DNA of 64,000 bases from the NCBI RefSeq assembly GCF_024281235.1, contig NZ_JAHWXY010000011.1, forward strand, positions 57,285 through 121,284, written 5' to 3'. The notes beneath the pieces are model-generated. The model was given only the letters and a program-made list of their open reading frames with translations. It ran no database searches and was not told where the DNA came from. Below are positions 17,549 to 26,179 of the stretch, one piece after another (position 1 is the first letter of the stretch; each line of letters starts with the position of its first letter). The translations under genes were made by a program, and so were the position numbers. The DNA comes from Shinella daejeonensis (lineage in GTDB: Bacteria; Pseudomonadota; Alphaproteobacteria; Rhizobiales; Rhizobiaceae).

Positions 17549-17585
17549 TTGACATTTATCGGGTGATCACCACCAATATATTGGT
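17549..17585 (+). promoter_or_regulatory. Promoter/operator region of the haloacid dehalogenase gene with two adjoining palindromes
   Basis: A TTGACA box at 17549-17554 is followed by two perfect palindromes, GGTGATCACC (17562-17571) and, immediately after, ACCAATATATTGGT (17572-17585). The second contains a TATAT core suitable as a -10 region. Two abutting dyads at the place where polymerase binds suggest repressor control. Confidence 0.55.
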
Positions 17586-17616
17586 TTCATAGCGCATTTT
17601 GAAGGAATCAACCGTC

Positions 17617-18267
17617 GTGCCCCATGCCGCCTATGTTTTCGACGCCTACGGCACCTTGTTCGACGTGCATGCCGCCGTGCGCAAGCATGCCGGCGACGTG
17701 GGGACGGACTACCAGCTGTTTTCCGAAATGTGGCGCGCCAAGCAGCTCGAATACTCCTGGACGCGGGCGCTGATGGGAAGCTATGCGGATTTCTGGCAAC
17801 TCACCGAACAGGCGCTCGACTACACGTTCCAGCGCATCGGCGGCGTCGACCGCGCGCTTCGCCAGCGCCTGCTCGACGCCTATTGGAAGCTCGACTGCTA
17901 CCCCGAAGTGCCGGCCGTCCTCAGGAAGATCAAGGCGCGCGGCGCCCATGTGGCGATCCTCTCCAACGGCTCGCCCGACATGCTGCGCTCGGCGGTGGAC
18001 AATGCGGCGCTCGGCACCGTCATCGACGACATCTTCTCCGTCGACGCGCTGAAGACCTACAAGACCGCGCCCGCCGTCTACGATCTGGTGACGACCCATT
18101 ACCGCTTCTATCCCGATGTCGTCTCCTTCCAGTCGTCGAACCGCTGGGACATCGCCGGCGCGACGAAATTCGGCTTCCGCACGGTCTGGATCAACCGGTC
18201 GGGCCTGCCGGACGAATATTTCGATCTGAAGCCGTCGCTCATCCTGCCCTCGCTCGAAAGCCTCTGA
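17617..18267 (+). CDS. (S)-2-haloacid dehalogenase, type II (HAD superfamily)
   Basis: The 216-residue enzyme has the HAD motifs in order: nucleophile D9 in FDAYGTLFD, a serine in [10 protein letters not shown], a lysine in [14 protein letters not shown], and the [22 protein letters not shown] segment. It hydrolyses L-2-haloacids such as 2-chloropropionate to the hydroxy acid; many chromosomal members may act on other small substrates. I use the GTG start because AAGGA is ten bases upstream; a TTG at 17599 is the alternative. Two palindromes overlie its promoter. The methyltransferase gene begins 29 bases after its stop, so the two form an operon. Confidence 0.88.
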   Translation: MPHAAYVFDAYGTLFDVHAAVRKHAGDVGTDYQLFSEMWRAKQLEYSWTRALMGSYADFWQLTEQALDYTFQRIGGVDRALRQRLLDAYWKLDCYPEVPAVLRKIKARGAHVAILSNGSPDMLRSAVDNAALGTVIDDIFSVDALKTYKTAPAVYDLVTTHYRFYPDVVSFQSSNRWDIAGATKFGFRTVWINRSGLPDEYFDLKPSLILPSLESL

Positions 18268-18296
18268 AACCCGAAACCGAAACTGGAAAGATCCTC

Positions 18297-19070
18297 ATGG
18301 CCTGGTCGGCGACGCAATATCTGAAATTCGAGGACGAACGCACGCGGCCGGCAAGCGATCTGCTGGCGCAGGTGCCGCAGGACCTTCGCGCCGGCACGGT
18401 CTACGACCTCGGCTGCGGGCCGGGCAATTCGACGGAACTGCTGGCGCGGCGCTTTCCCGGCCGGGGGGTTCGCGGCGTCGACAGCGCCGCGGACATGCTG
18501 AAGGCGGCGCGGGCGCGGCTGCCGGGGATCGATTTCGTCGATTGCGACCTTGCCCGCTGGTCGCCGCCCGATCCGGCGGCGCTGCTCTATGCCAATGCCG
18601 TCTTCCAGTGGCTGCCGGACCATATCGCGCATCTGCAACGGCTGATGCAGGGACTGCGGCCGGGCGGCATGCTCGCCGTGCAGATGCCGGACAATCTCGC
18701 CGAGCCGTCGCATCTCTTGATGGAGGAAAGTGCGGCGGCCGGCCCCTGGCGCACGGCCTTTTCGCAAGGCACCCCGCGCCGCGCGCCGCTTGCCGCCCCC
18801 GCCGTCTATTACGATGCGCTGTCGCCCGCGGCGTCCCGCATCGACATCTGGCATACGTTCTACAACCATCCGCTGTCCGACGCCGGCGCGATCGTCGAAT
18901 GGGTGAAGGGCACCGGGCTGCGGCCCTATCTCGACCGGCTGCCGGCCGAACAGCATGACGATTTCCTCGCCGACTACGAGGCCCGCATCGACGCGGCCTA
19001 TCCGCCGCTTGCCGACGGCCGGCGGCTGCTGCGCTTTCCGCGCCTGTTCCTGATCGCCGTCAGGGCCTGA
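18297..19070 (+). CDS. tam: Trans-aconitate 2-methyltransferase
   Basis: The 257-residue protein is a class I SAM-dependent methyltransferase with motif [16 protein letters not shown], an acidic loop in [10 protein letters not shown], and FQWLPDH. The [17 protein letters not shown] and [28 protein letters not shown] segments are characteristic of Tam. The enzyme methylates trans-aconitate, an inhibitory by-product of the citric acid cycle. It follows the dehalogenase gene by 29 bases and is probably cotranscribed with it. The ATG is preceded by a weak GGAAAG site. Confidence 0.92.
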   Translation: MAWSATQYLKFEDERTRPASDLLAQVPQDLRAGTVYDLGCGPGNSTELLARRFPGRGVRGVDSAADMLKAARARLPGIDFVDCDLARWSPPDPAALLYANAVFQWLPDHIAHLQRLMQGLRPGGMLAVQMPDNLAEPSHLLMEESAAAGPWRTAFSQGTPRRAPLAAPAVYYDALSPAASRIDIWHTFYNHPLSDAGAIVEWVKGTGLRPYLDRLPAEQHDDFLADYEARIDAAYPPLADGRRLLRFPRLFLIAVRA

Positions 19071-19080
19071 CGAACCGGCC

Positions 19081-19113
19081 GCCGGCCGCCTTCCGGGAGG
19101 CACGGCGGCCGGC
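19081..19113. terminator. Hairpin between the convergent tam and DUF2267-like genes
   Basis: CCGGCCGCC (19082-19090) and GGCGGCCGG (19104-19112) pair perfectly around a 13-base loop. The position between two convergent genes suits a bidirectional terminator, although the flanking U-run is short. Confidence 0.6.
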
Positions 19114-19131
19114 GATTTCCTTGAGGCCGGC

Positions 19132-19527
19132 TCAGACGAACTGGCTGAGGCCGGGAACGGAGTTCACGACTTCGTCGACCACCTCGTCGCCGGCATACTG
19201 ACGGGCGATCGTCAGCGTCTGTTTGGCGAGACCGCCGATCTCGCCCATGCCGAGCCCCTCGCCCATGAGCTGCTGGCCGAGCCCCATGACGCCGCCGCCG
19301 CCACCAAGCGCGCCCATCAGGCTGCCCATCAGTCCACCGCCGCCCTCGCCTTCGCCGTTATACTTCGCGACGAGGTCGGTCGCACCGGGGATCGCCTCGA
19401 TCATGCGCGCCACGGGGCCGTCAGCCGCTTCGCGCTGAAGGAAGCCGAGCATCATGCCCATGGCCTTTTCGGCAAGCGCCGGATCGATGCCGACGGCGTC
19501 GGCGACGCGGGTGACGAGTTCGTTCAT
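19132..19527 (-). CDS. Small Gly/Met-rich cytosolic protein, DUF2267/DUF2780-like
   Basis: The 131-residue protein starts with a compact helical segment (MNELVTRVADAVGIDPALAEKAMGMMLGFLQ), has a flexible glycine-rich centre (GEGEGGGGLMGSLMGALGGGGG), and ends with DEVVDEVVNSVPGLSQFV. Proteins of this design are common in Rhizobiales and annotated as DUF2267 or DUF2780; I am unsure which Pfam applies. There is no signal peptide or clear membrane segment. AGGAGA upstream supports the ATG at 19527. Confidence 0.65.
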   Translation of the reverse strand: MNELVTRVADAVGIDPALAEKAMGMMLGFLQREAADGPVARMIEAIPGATDLVAKYNGEGEGGGGLMGSLMGALGGGGGVMGLGQQLMGEGLGMGEIGGLAKQTLTIARQYAGDEVVDEVVNSVPGLSQFV

Positions 19528-19736
19528 GGATATCTCCTCGTTTTCTTTCGGACGCCGCGCGGGCGTCGGATGGGACTTTCCGGCAACGGCGGACATGAGG
19601 CCCGCCCGTAAAGCGTGTTGTTCCCGTACCGGACTATCCTTATAACCTGCGAAAGACGATTCAATGAAAACCTGCGGGATCGCGGCAATCCGTCCGCGTC
19701 CCGCAACGCTCGGAAACGGCTTCAGGGAGTTCCAAC

Positions 19737-21299
19737 GTGGCGGAATCGATACTTCAGGACGGCAAACTCTATATCGGAACCAGCCGCAAGCCGGACGACA
19801 GCCGCAACAAGGGCGAATATCTCGAACTCAGGTTCGGCAATCGCCATGGCCTCGTGACCGGCGCGACCGGCACCGGCAAGACGGTGACGCTCCAGGTGCT
19901 TGCCGAGGGCTTTTCCAACGCCGGGGTGCCGGTGTTCTGCGCCGACGTCAAGGGCGACCTCTCCGGCATCGGCGCCATCGGGGAGGCGAAGGACTTCCTT
20001 CTCGCGCGCGCCGAGCAGATCGGCCTCGATCCCTACGACTTCCAGGAATTTCCGGTCATCTTCTGGGACCTCTTCGGCGAGAAGGGCCATCGTGTCCGCA
20101 CCACCATCTCCGAGATGGGGCCGCTCCTCCTGTCGCGCCTGATGAACGCCACCGACGCGCAGGAAGGGGTCATCAACATCGCCTTCAAGATCGCCGACGA
20201 GGGCGGCCTGCCGCTATTGGACCTGAAGGACTTACAGGCGCTGCTCAGCTACATGGGCGAGAACGCGACAGCGCTCTCCAACCAGTTCGGCTTCATCTCC
20301 AAGGCCTCCGTCGGCGCCATCCAGCGGTCGCTTCTGGTGCTGGAACAGCAGGGCGCGCGGCAGTTCTTCGGCGAGCCGGCGCTGAAGATCAGCGATCTCA
20401 TGCGGACGACCAACGACGGGCGCGGCGCGATCTCCGTGCTTGCGGCCGACAAGCTGATGATGAACCCGCGCCTCTATGCCACCTTCCTCCTGTGGATGCT
20501 GTCGGAGCTGTTCGAAATCCTGCCGGAAGTCGGCGACCCCGAAAAGCCGAAGCTGGTGTTCTTCTTCGACGAGGCGCACCTGCTCTTCAACGACGCGCCG
20601 AAGGTGCTGGTCGAGCGCGTGGAGCAGGTGGTGCGCCTCATCCGCTCCAAGGGCGTCGGCGTCTATTTCGTCACACAGAATCCGCTGGACGTGCCGGAAA
20701 CCGTGCTCGCCCAGCTCGGCAACCGCGTGCAGCATGCGTTGCGCGCCTATACCCCGCGCGAGCAGAAGGCGGTGAAGACGGCGGCCGAGACGTTCCGCCC
20801 CAATCCGGATTTCGACTGCGCGACGGTCATCACCCAGCTCGGCACCGGCGAAGCCCTTGTCTCGACGCTGGAAGGCAAGGGCATTCCCTCCGTCGTGGAG
20901 CGCACGCTGGTGCGCCCGCCCGCATCGCGCATCGGCCCGCTGACGGAGGGCGAGCGCCGCAAGATCATCGATGTCAGCCCAGTCGCCGGCCTCTATGACG
21001 AGGACTTCGACCGGGAATCGGCCTATGAGATCCTCGCCGCCCGCGCCGCGGCGGCGGCGGATGCGGCCGAACGGCAGCAGGCGGAGGCCGAACAGGCGAA
21101 GTCTTCCGAAGGCAGCCGCTGGACCCTGCCGGGCTTCGGCGACGACGCCGCCGCCACCCCCGCCCCGAAAACCAGGTCACGCTCCGGCTATCAGCGGGAA
21201 TCGGTGGCGGAAGCGGCGATGAAATCGGTCGCGCGCTCCGTCGCCTCCTCGCTCGGCCGCGCCCTCGTGCGCGGCATCCTGGGCAGCCTGCGGAGGTGA
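19737..21299 (+). CDS. HerA-like ATPase, DUF853 / YjgR family
   Basis: The 520-residue protein has a Walker A motif GATGTGKT at residues 42-49, a Walker B/acidic motif KLVFFFDEAHLLF around residues 275-287, and the family segment VYFVTQNPLDVPETVLAQLGNRVQHALRAYTPREQKAV. A low-complexity Ala/Glu-rich tail follows at about 440-470. HerA-type ATPases are ring-forming DNA motors; the function of the YjgR branch is not established. Translation begins at GTG after AGGGAG. The downstream membrane Nudix gene starts six bases past its stop and both share a GGAGGTGAGG region, so the pair is translationally coupled. Confidence 0.88.
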   Translation: MAESILQDGKLYIGTSRKPDDSRNKGEYLELRFGNRHGLVTGATGTGKTVTLQVLAEGFSNAGVPVFCADVKGDLSGIGAIGEAKDFLLARAEQIGLDPYDFQEFPVIFWDLFGEKGHRVRTTISEMGPLLLSRLMNATDAQEGVINIAFKIADEGGLPLLDLKDLQALLSYMGENATALSNQFGFISKASVGAIQRSLLVLEQQGARQFFGEPALKISDLMRTTNDGRGAISVLAADKLMMNPRLYATFLLWMLSELFEILPEVGDPEKPKLVFFFDEAHLLFNDAPKVLVERVEQVVRLIRSKGVGVYFVTQNPLDVPETVLAQLGNRVQHALRAYTPREQKAVKTAAETFRPNPDFDCATVITQLGTGEALVSTLEGKGIPSVVERTLVRPPASRIGPLTEGERRKIIDVSPVAGLYDEDFDRESAYEILAARAAAAADAAERQQAEAEQAKSSEGSRWTLPGFGDDAAATPAPKTRSRSGYQRESVAEAAMKSVARSVASSLGRALVRGILGSLRR

Positions 21300-21304
21300 G
21301 GTGA

Positions 21305-22708
21305 ATGCAATGGGGCTTTCTGCTTGAGCGGCTCAAGAACTTCTACCAGGTCCGCATCCTCGCCGCGAGATATAGTCCCCGCTACCTGCTGGGCGCCCTC
21401 GGCGCGATCGTCCTGCTGATCGGCGCCGTTTTCGGTGCCGTGACGCTCCGGTTTCCACCGACCACCTTCCTGGATATCCTGACCTGGATCTTCACGGTCC
21501 TGAGCCTCGTTTCAGCCGTCTACAGCTTCGTGATCGCGCATCGCGAAGTCAGCGACGTGGAGAAGATCGATTCCTCCCGGCACTTCTTCTTCGAGGGCGG
21601 CGGGAACGTGGCGGCCGGCGACGCCCTCTATCCGTTCTTTGCAGGAATCGAGCCTTCGGACGCCGAGCAGGCGCTCGGTTTCGTCAAGTTCGCCCATAAG
21701 ACCGGCGTCGCCCACGTCAGCGACGCCTATGACAATCACCTCATGCTGCGCAAGGACATGCCGTTCCAGAAGGCAAGCGCGCCGGTTCCCTACGTCAGCC
21801 CGCTGCCGCATATCCGCAAGCTGCAACTTGCCTATCTTTTCTACCGCTCGCGGCTCGGCAAGAAGCGGATGACCAACGACCGCAAGGTCGCCATGCTCGG
21901 TTCGATCGCCGACAGCCGGCAGCGGCTGCTGATCGGGGACGCCCGTTATTTCGACAGTCTCATGACCCAGGAGGCGTTCAGCGCCCGGGTCTCATGCAGC
22001 CCGGTCGAGCAGATCGCGGAGAAGCGCCAGATCCTCGACGGCCTGCGCTTCTATCCGCTCGCCGAAGACGGAACCCGCCTGGCGCCCCTGCCCGTGGCCG
22101 GGATAACGTCGCATTTCGGCGCGGCGGCGATCACGATCGGCAGCGACGGCCTTCCGCTTTTCGCCTTGCAGGGGAAGGAGAACCTGATCAGCGGCGGCAA
22201 GGTCGTGTGGCGCGCGACCGGCTCCATGGATTATGCCGACCTCAACACCGCGCTCGGCTCCGGCCGGGACTTTCGCGACGCGGTGAAGCGCAACATCGTG
22301 CGCGAAGCCTATGAAGAAATGGGACTGAAGAAACTCGCCCTGCCGCGAGAAACGGTTCTGGCCGAACTTTTCAGGCGGACGATCGTCACCGGCTTCTTCC
22401 GGACCGTCGAGCGCGCCGGAAAGCCGGACTTCATCGGCCTTCTGAAACTGCCGAAGGACTGGAAATTCGACAGTATCGACCAGAAGGAACTGCGGCCGAT
22501 CAAAAGCTTCCCCTTCGCGTTGACGCCGATCCGGACGGTCGAGGATTTCGTGGATCTGGAGGCCAAGCTGCGCGAGCACGACGTCACGCTCGCCGCAAGC
22601 TCCCTGACGGCGCTGCGCCGGATGCTGGTCATCGCCGGTTACCGCGACAGCGACGACGAAGGCGAGCGGGCGATCCATGCCACCGTCAATCGCCTGCTCG
22701 GGGGTTAG
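21305..22708 (+). CDS. Two-TM membrane protein with a C-terminal Nudix-like domain (Cap16-like architecture)
   Basis: The 467-residue protein has two predicted N-terminal membrane helices (about 27-49 and 55-78) and a cytosolic middle region with KFAHKTGVAHVSDAYDNHLML. Its C-terminal domain has a partial Nudix box, VREAYEEMGL at residues 332-341, preceded by a basic helix. The glutamates of REUXEEXGU are all there, but the upstream glycine and glutamate of the full box are not in register. N-terminal 2TM plus Nudix is the layout of the SMODS-associated Nudix (Cap16) effectors of CBASS defence; similarity at that level is my inference. It is coupled to the HerA-like gene. Its TAG stop is the edge of a repeat element. 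Confidence 0.6.
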   Translation: MQWGFLLERLKNFYQVRILAARYSPRYLLGALGAIVLLIGAVFGAVTLRFPPTTFLDILTWIFTVLSLVSAVYSFVIAHREVSDVEKIDSSRHFFFEGGGNVAAGDALYPFFAGIEPSDAEQALGFVKFAHKTGVAHVSDAYDNHLMLRKDMPFQKASAPVPYVSPLPHIRKLQLAYLFYRSRLGKKRMTNDRKVAMLGSIADSRQRLLIGDARYFDSLMTQEAFSARVSCSPVEQIAEKRQILDGLRFYPLAEDGTRLAPLPVAGITSHFGAAAITIGSDGLPLFALQGKENLISGGKVVWRATGSMDYADLNTALGSGRDFRDAVKRNIVREAYEEMGLKKLALPRETVLAELFRRTIVTGFFRTVERAGKPDFIGLLKLPKDWKFDSIDQKELRPIKSFPFALTPIRTVEDFVDLEAKLREHDVTLAASSLTALRRMLVIAGYRDSDDEGERAIHATVNRLLGG

Positions 22709-22809
22709 CGCATTTCCAGCAAAAGTGTGAAACGGTTTTACGTCCGGAAATGCGGCTGAAACAAAGAGAGTGAGCCGTTCTACCGATTCCGTAAAACCAG
22801 AACCGCTCT
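22706..22809 (+). repeat. Palindromic intergenic repeat, family A, full copy
   Basis: The element begins at the stop codon of the Nudix gene (TAG, then CGCATTTCCAGC), passes through AAAAGTGTGAAACGG and TTTTACGTCCGGAAATGCGG, and ends with arms GAGCCGTTCT and AGAACCGCTCTC. It separates two convergent transcription units. Confidence 0.85.
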
Positions 22810-22868
22810 CGCGCAGTTCCCGCAAAACAGGCCCCCCCCTTCCCCGGACAGGCCTTGCCGGCCGGCCG

Positions 22869-23618
22869 TCAGAGGATCCGTGGATCGCCTCGGAAATCCT
22901 CGCGGGAAAAGCCGATCCGTCGCGGCGGGTGGTCGCAAAGCGCCTGAACGCCAAGCGGCGACAGGCGGATGCGCCAGGTCTGGCGCTCGATCGGCCGGGG
23001 TGCGGCAAAGGCCGCAGCCGTAAGAAGCGCGACATTGTCGCCACCGGCGCGATCGCGCACCGAACGATAGAGGATGGCGGCGACGCCGGCTTCGCGCGCC
23101 GCCTCGGCGAGCGCCTGGCAGGCGGCATAATCGGTCGGATGCGTCCATGCCGCCCGGTCGCGGTCGAGCGGCGGAAGAGTGAGGTCGATGGCCGCCTTCG
23201 TGGCGGCGGCAGCGGAAAAGGCCGTGTAGTCGGCAGCATTGGCCGGCAGCGGCGTCGACGGCGATTCGGCATAGAAGAGCAGCCGGTAGAAGGCCATTTC
23301 CGCAAGCGCCGTCTCAACAGCCAGCGCCGCATAATAGACGCCGGGGGTGCGTCCCGCCCGGCGGAAACGGGAGCCGTGCGGATAGGACGCGCCATAACGG
23401 AAGGGCGTGGCGAGCAGATAGTCGAGGCCGGCGCATTCGGGCGGCAGCACGGGCTTGCTGTCCTCCAGGACCTGTTCGAGCAGGGCCTGTTCCTCCAGCG
23501 TGTCGACCAGCTTCAGGGTCGCGACACGGTGCTGCGCCTCGACGACGCGCCAGACCGCCCCTTCGAAGGCGCGCGCCTCAGACGAGAGCGCGGCGGGCGT
23601 CCAGATAGGCGATGACAT
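22869..23618 (-). CDS. RES-domain toxin (NAD+ phosphorylase family)
   Basis: The 249-residue protein is a RES-domain toxin. Typical features are VWRVVEAQHRVATLKLVDT near the start, ETALAEMAFYRLL with the conserved Glu, and YRSVRDRAGGDNVALL with the conserved Ser and Arg. RES toxins consume NAD+ and are neutralised by Xre-type antitoxins. The gene overlaps the end of the antitoxin gene by 41 bases, as is normal for the pair. Chromosomal copies of this type are common in rhizobia. Confidence 0.9.
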   Translation of the reverse strand: MSSPIWTPAALSSEARAFEGAVWRVVEAQHRVATLKLVDTLEEQALLEQVLEDSKPVLPPECAGLDYLLATPFRYGASYPHGSRFRRAGRTPGVYYAALAVETALAEMAFYRLLFYAESPSTPLPANAADYTAFSAAAATKAAIDLTLPPLDRDRAAWTHPTDYAACQALAEAAREAGVAAILYRSVRDRAGGDNVALLTAAAFAAPRPIERQTWRIRLSPLGVQALCDHPPRRIGFSREDFRGDPRIL

Positions 23619-23955
23619 CGATGAGACCGGAGATCGACAGGATGCGGTCGACGGGGCGGCCGCCGAGAACGTTGTTTTCCGCCGTCATCCAGCGCCGCGC
23701 GACGGGCTCGTCGCCGCCCGTGATGGCATCGAGCGAGCGGAACAGGCGCACGAGCAGGACGGCCAGTTCGAAAGGCTTGGTCCCGCGCTCCAGAAGCACG
23801 TCCCGCCGCTTCAGCCGCGAAACCGTCGCCTCGGACACGCCGATGACCCCGGCGAGGATACGCGCCGTCAGGCCGAGCCGCTCCGCCGCGTTCACCGCCG
23901 CCTTGGTGATGACGAGGCCTTCGCTGCCGGCCTCCGTGACAGGGTTGTGCAGCAT
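23578..23955 (-). CDS. Xre/MbcA/ParS-type antitoxin
   Basis: The 125-residue protein has a helix-turn-helix (LTARILAGVIGVSEATVSRLKRRDVLLERG) and a C-terminal toxin-binding DUF2384 region (RWMTAENNVLGGRPVDRILSISGLIDVIAYLDA). It should bind the RES toxin encoded next and repress the operon promoter. AAAGGAG is six bases before the ATG and lies at the edge of a repeat copy, so the promoter of this operon must be inside or beyond that element. Confidence 0.9.
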   Translation of the reverse strand: MLHNPVTEAGSEGLVITKAAVNAAERLGLTARILAGVIGVSEATVSRLKRRDVLLERGTKPFELAVLLVRLFRSLDAITGGDEPVARRWMTAENNVLGGRPVDRILSISGLIDVIAYLDARRALV

Positions 23956-23970
23956 GGCGAACTCCTTTCC

Positions 23971-24072
23971 AGAGCGGTTCCGGTTTTCTTCGAAAAGCGA
24001 AAACGCTCTAGCTTTTTGCTTTCCGAAATTCCGGACGCAAAACCGCTGTGCACTTTTGCTGGAATTTCTCTA
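23971..24072 (-). repeat. Palindromic intergenic repeat, family A, divergent copy upstream of the toxin-antitoxin operon
   Basis: The element has AGAGCGGTTCCGG, AAAACGCTCTAG, TTCCGGACGCAAAACCG and CTTTTGCTGGAATTTCTCTA. Its centre is more diverged than other copies. It occupies most of the gap between ohr and the antitoxin gene, so the toxin-antitoxin promoter probably overlaps it. Confidence 0.75.
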
Positions 24073-24171
24073 AAGAAAGAATATAGAGGAATTCTTCCAA
24101 ATGACAAGGATATTCACGGAAGCCCGTCCGCCGAGCCCTGCCCGGCGGAACGGAAATCCTGGCCGCCCGTG

Positions 24172-24594
24172 TCAGACGACCGTGGTCTTGACATCCAGAT
24201 TGCCACGGGTGGCGTGGCTGTAGGGGCATACCACATGGGCCTTCTTCACGAGATCCTCGACGACGGCCTTGTCGACGCCCGGCACGGAAACCTCCAGCGC
24301 CGCCTCGATGCCGAAGCCGCCGCCGTCCTCGCGCGGACCGACGCCCACCGTCGCGGTGACCTTCGCCGACTCGGGGATCGACACCTTCTCCTTACCGGCC
24401 ACCATCTTCAGCGCGCCGAGGAAGCAGGCCGAATAGCCGGTGGCGAATAGCTGCTCCGGATTGGTCCCCTTCGCGCCGTCGCCGCCGAGTTCCTTGGGAA
24501 CCGTGAGCGTGACGTCGAGCGCGCCGTCCTCGCTGGCGCCGTGTCCTGCGCGACCGCCCGTGGCCGATGCCTTGGTCCTGTAGAGAATGGGCAT
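24172..24594 (-). CDS. ohr: Organic hydroperoxide resistance protein Ohr (OsmC/Ohr family)
   Basis: The 140-residue thiol peroxidase has its two catalytic cysteines at C57 ([11 protein letters not shown]) and C123 ([12 protein letters not shown]), both intact. It detoxifies organic hydroperoxides in the cytoplasm, reduced by a lipoylated partner. The ATG at 24594 follows AAGGAGACG. It is divergent from ohrR, and a strong inverted repeat lies between the two, so induction by organic peroxide via OhrR is expected. Confidence 0.96.
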   Translation of the reverse strand: MPILYRTKASATGGRAGHGASEDGALDVTLTVPKELGGDGAKGTNPEQLFATGYSACFLGALKMVAGKEKVSIPESAKVTATVGVGPREDGGGFGIEAALEVSVPGVDKAVVEDLVKKAHVVCPYSHATRGNLDVKTTVV

Positions 24595-24640
24595 GTTCGT
24601 CTCCTTCCTGGCTGTGATGAATGACACTATCATTAGTAGC

Positions 24641-24672
24641 GCAAAATTAAATTGTGTCCAATATAATTTTGC
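24641..24672. promoter_or_regulatory. OhrR operator between ohr and ohrR
   Basis: Two 14-base arms, GCAAAATTAAATTG and CAATATAATTTTGC, are reverse complements with one mismatch and a TGTC spacer. The sequence is AT-rich against a GC-rich background and placed to control both divergent genes, as expected for the OhrR-binding palindrome. Confidence 0.85.
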
Positions 24673-24710
24673 AAATTGCGCATCCCCGCGTTCCCTGCGA
24701 GAATGCCAGC

Positions 24711-25205
24711 ATGATCGACAACAGTGACGGCAAAGAGACAAAGATGGAAACACCGGCGATCCCGACGCTCGACGCGCAGCTTTGTTTCGCCATCTATTCG
24801 GCCGCCCATGCCTTCACCCGCAGCTACAAGCCGCTGCTCGATCCCTACGGCCTCACCTATCCGCAATATCTGGTCATGCTCGCGCTGTGGGAAGAAGACG
24901 GGCGGACAGTGAAGGCGCTCGGCGGATCGCTCGGGCTCGATTCCGGCACGCTCTCGCCGCTTCTCAAGCGGCTGGAGGCCAGCGGCTACATCGCGCGCGC
25001 CCGCGACCGTGACGACGAGCGGCAGCTGCTGGTGACGCTGACGCCGAGAGGCCGCGATCTCGGCGGGGAAGCGGCGGGCATCCGCGCGGAAATCGGCAGG
25101 GCGACCGGCTGCGCGCCCGGCGTTCTGGAGGAACTGACGGCGGCGCTGCGACGGCTGACGGACAATCTGAAGGCGGGAGAGGATACGCAGGCCGACGCCG
25201 CCTGA
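24711..25205 (+). CDS. ohrR: Organic hydroperoxide-sensing MarR-family repressor OhrR
   Basis: The protein is a MarR-type winged helix with the OhrR signature [45 protein letters not shown]. The sensing cysteine is in AQLCF. The DNA-recognition segment is [32 protein letters not shown]. Oxidation of the cysteine releases it from DNA and derepresses ohr. The start is either ATG 24711 (164 residues) or ATG 24744 (153 residues); neither has a strong ribosome-binding site, and the later one is closer to family length. Confidence 0.95.
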   Translation: MIDNSDGKETKMETPAIPTLDAQLCFAIYSAAHAFTRSYKPLLDPYGLTYPQYLVMLALWEEDGRTVKALGGSLGLDSGTLSPLLKRLEASGYIARARDRDDERQLLVTLTPRGRDLGGEAAGIRAEIGRATGCAPGVLEELTAALRRLTDNLKAGEDTQADAA

Positions 25206-25250
25206 CGGCGGCCGCGCCCTTTCCTGCGATGCCGGAGCTTGCGGACGGCT

Positions 25251-26054
25251 TCAGATCACCAGGATCGGCGCCTTGCCCTGCACGCGATTGTAGAGATCGA
25301 TGACGTCCTGATTGAGCAGGCGCACGCAGCCCGACGAGACCGCCTTGCCGATCGACTTCCATTCCGGCGTCCCGTGCAGGCGGTAGAGCGTATCCTGACC
25401 GTTCTGGAAGATGTAGAGCGCCCGCGCGCCGAGCGGATTGTCGAGCCCCGGCCCCATGCCGCCGTTGGCGGCGGAATATTTGACCAGGCTCGGCTGGCGG
25501 GCGACCATCGAATCCGGCGGCGTCCAGCGCGGCCAGGCCTGTTTCCACTGGATGACGCCGCGCCCCGACCAGGAAAAGCCCTGCCGGCCGATGCCCACGC
25601 CGTAGCGCATGGCGCGGCCGGACGGCAGGATGAGATAGAGAAAGCGATTGCCGGTATCGACGATGATGGTGCCGGGCCGCTCGGCAAAGGGGCTCTCCAC
25701 CTCCTGCCGATAGTAGCGCGCATCGATCTGCTGGTACGGCACGGCGGGAATGCGGTAACCGCCGTCGTCCCGCTCGCCATAAAGTGCGGCATATTGCGAG
25801 GAGTCGGGCAAAAGCCCGCTCGGCGGCCGCGCCACGACCTGACCGTTGACATCGGTATAGAGCTGCTCCGGCCGGCCCTCGACCGCGGTGTTGCGGAAAT
25901 AGGGCGCCGTTTCGGCGCGAAAGCGGTCGGTGTTCATCGAGGACGTGCAGCCGGCGAGCCCCGCCGACATGGCAAGGCCGGAAAACTGAAGAAAACGACG
26001 GCGGGAAAGCAAGGAAGGAGCGGTCATCGACGATATGGAATCCGGTTTATTCAT
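25251..26054 (-). CDS. L,D-transpeptidase (YkuD domain), Tat/lipoprotein-type signal
   Basis: The 267-residue protein has an SRRRFLQFSGL twin-arginine-like signal and a lipobox-like LAGC, so it is probably exported and lipid-anchored. The YkuD domain is clear: GTIIVDTGNRFLYLI, YGVGIGR, then HGTPEW and the catalytic cysteine in SSGCVRLLNQDVIDL (about residue 243). It forms 3-3 peptidoglycan cross-links or links protein to the wall. The start used is ATG 26054; ATG 26027 would also keep the signal. It lies after the DNA ligase gene but is probably unrelated in function. Confidence 0.9.
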   Translation of the reverse strand: MNKPDSISSMTAPSLLSRRRFLQFSGLAMSAGLAGCTSSMNTDRFRAETAPYFRNTAVEGRPEQLYTDVNGQVVARPPSGLLPDSSQYAALYGERDDGGYRIPAVPYQQIDARYYRQEVESPFAERPGTIIVDTGNRFLYLILPSGRAMRYGVGIGRQGFSWSGRGVIQWKQAWPRWTPPDSMVARQPSLVKYSAANGGMGPGLDNPLGARALYIFQNGQDTLYRLHGTPEWKSIGKAVSSGCVRLLNQDVIDLYNRVQGKAPILVI

Positions 26055-26179
26055 CCCCGCTGCGGCGGGTCGCTGGATGGGAAACGAATGATAGCGCAAA
26101 TAGGTCCGCAACCCTGCCATAATTATGGCGGGCGCGGCTGGCCCGTGGCTTGCGCCGGCCACTTGCCACGGCATTTTCC

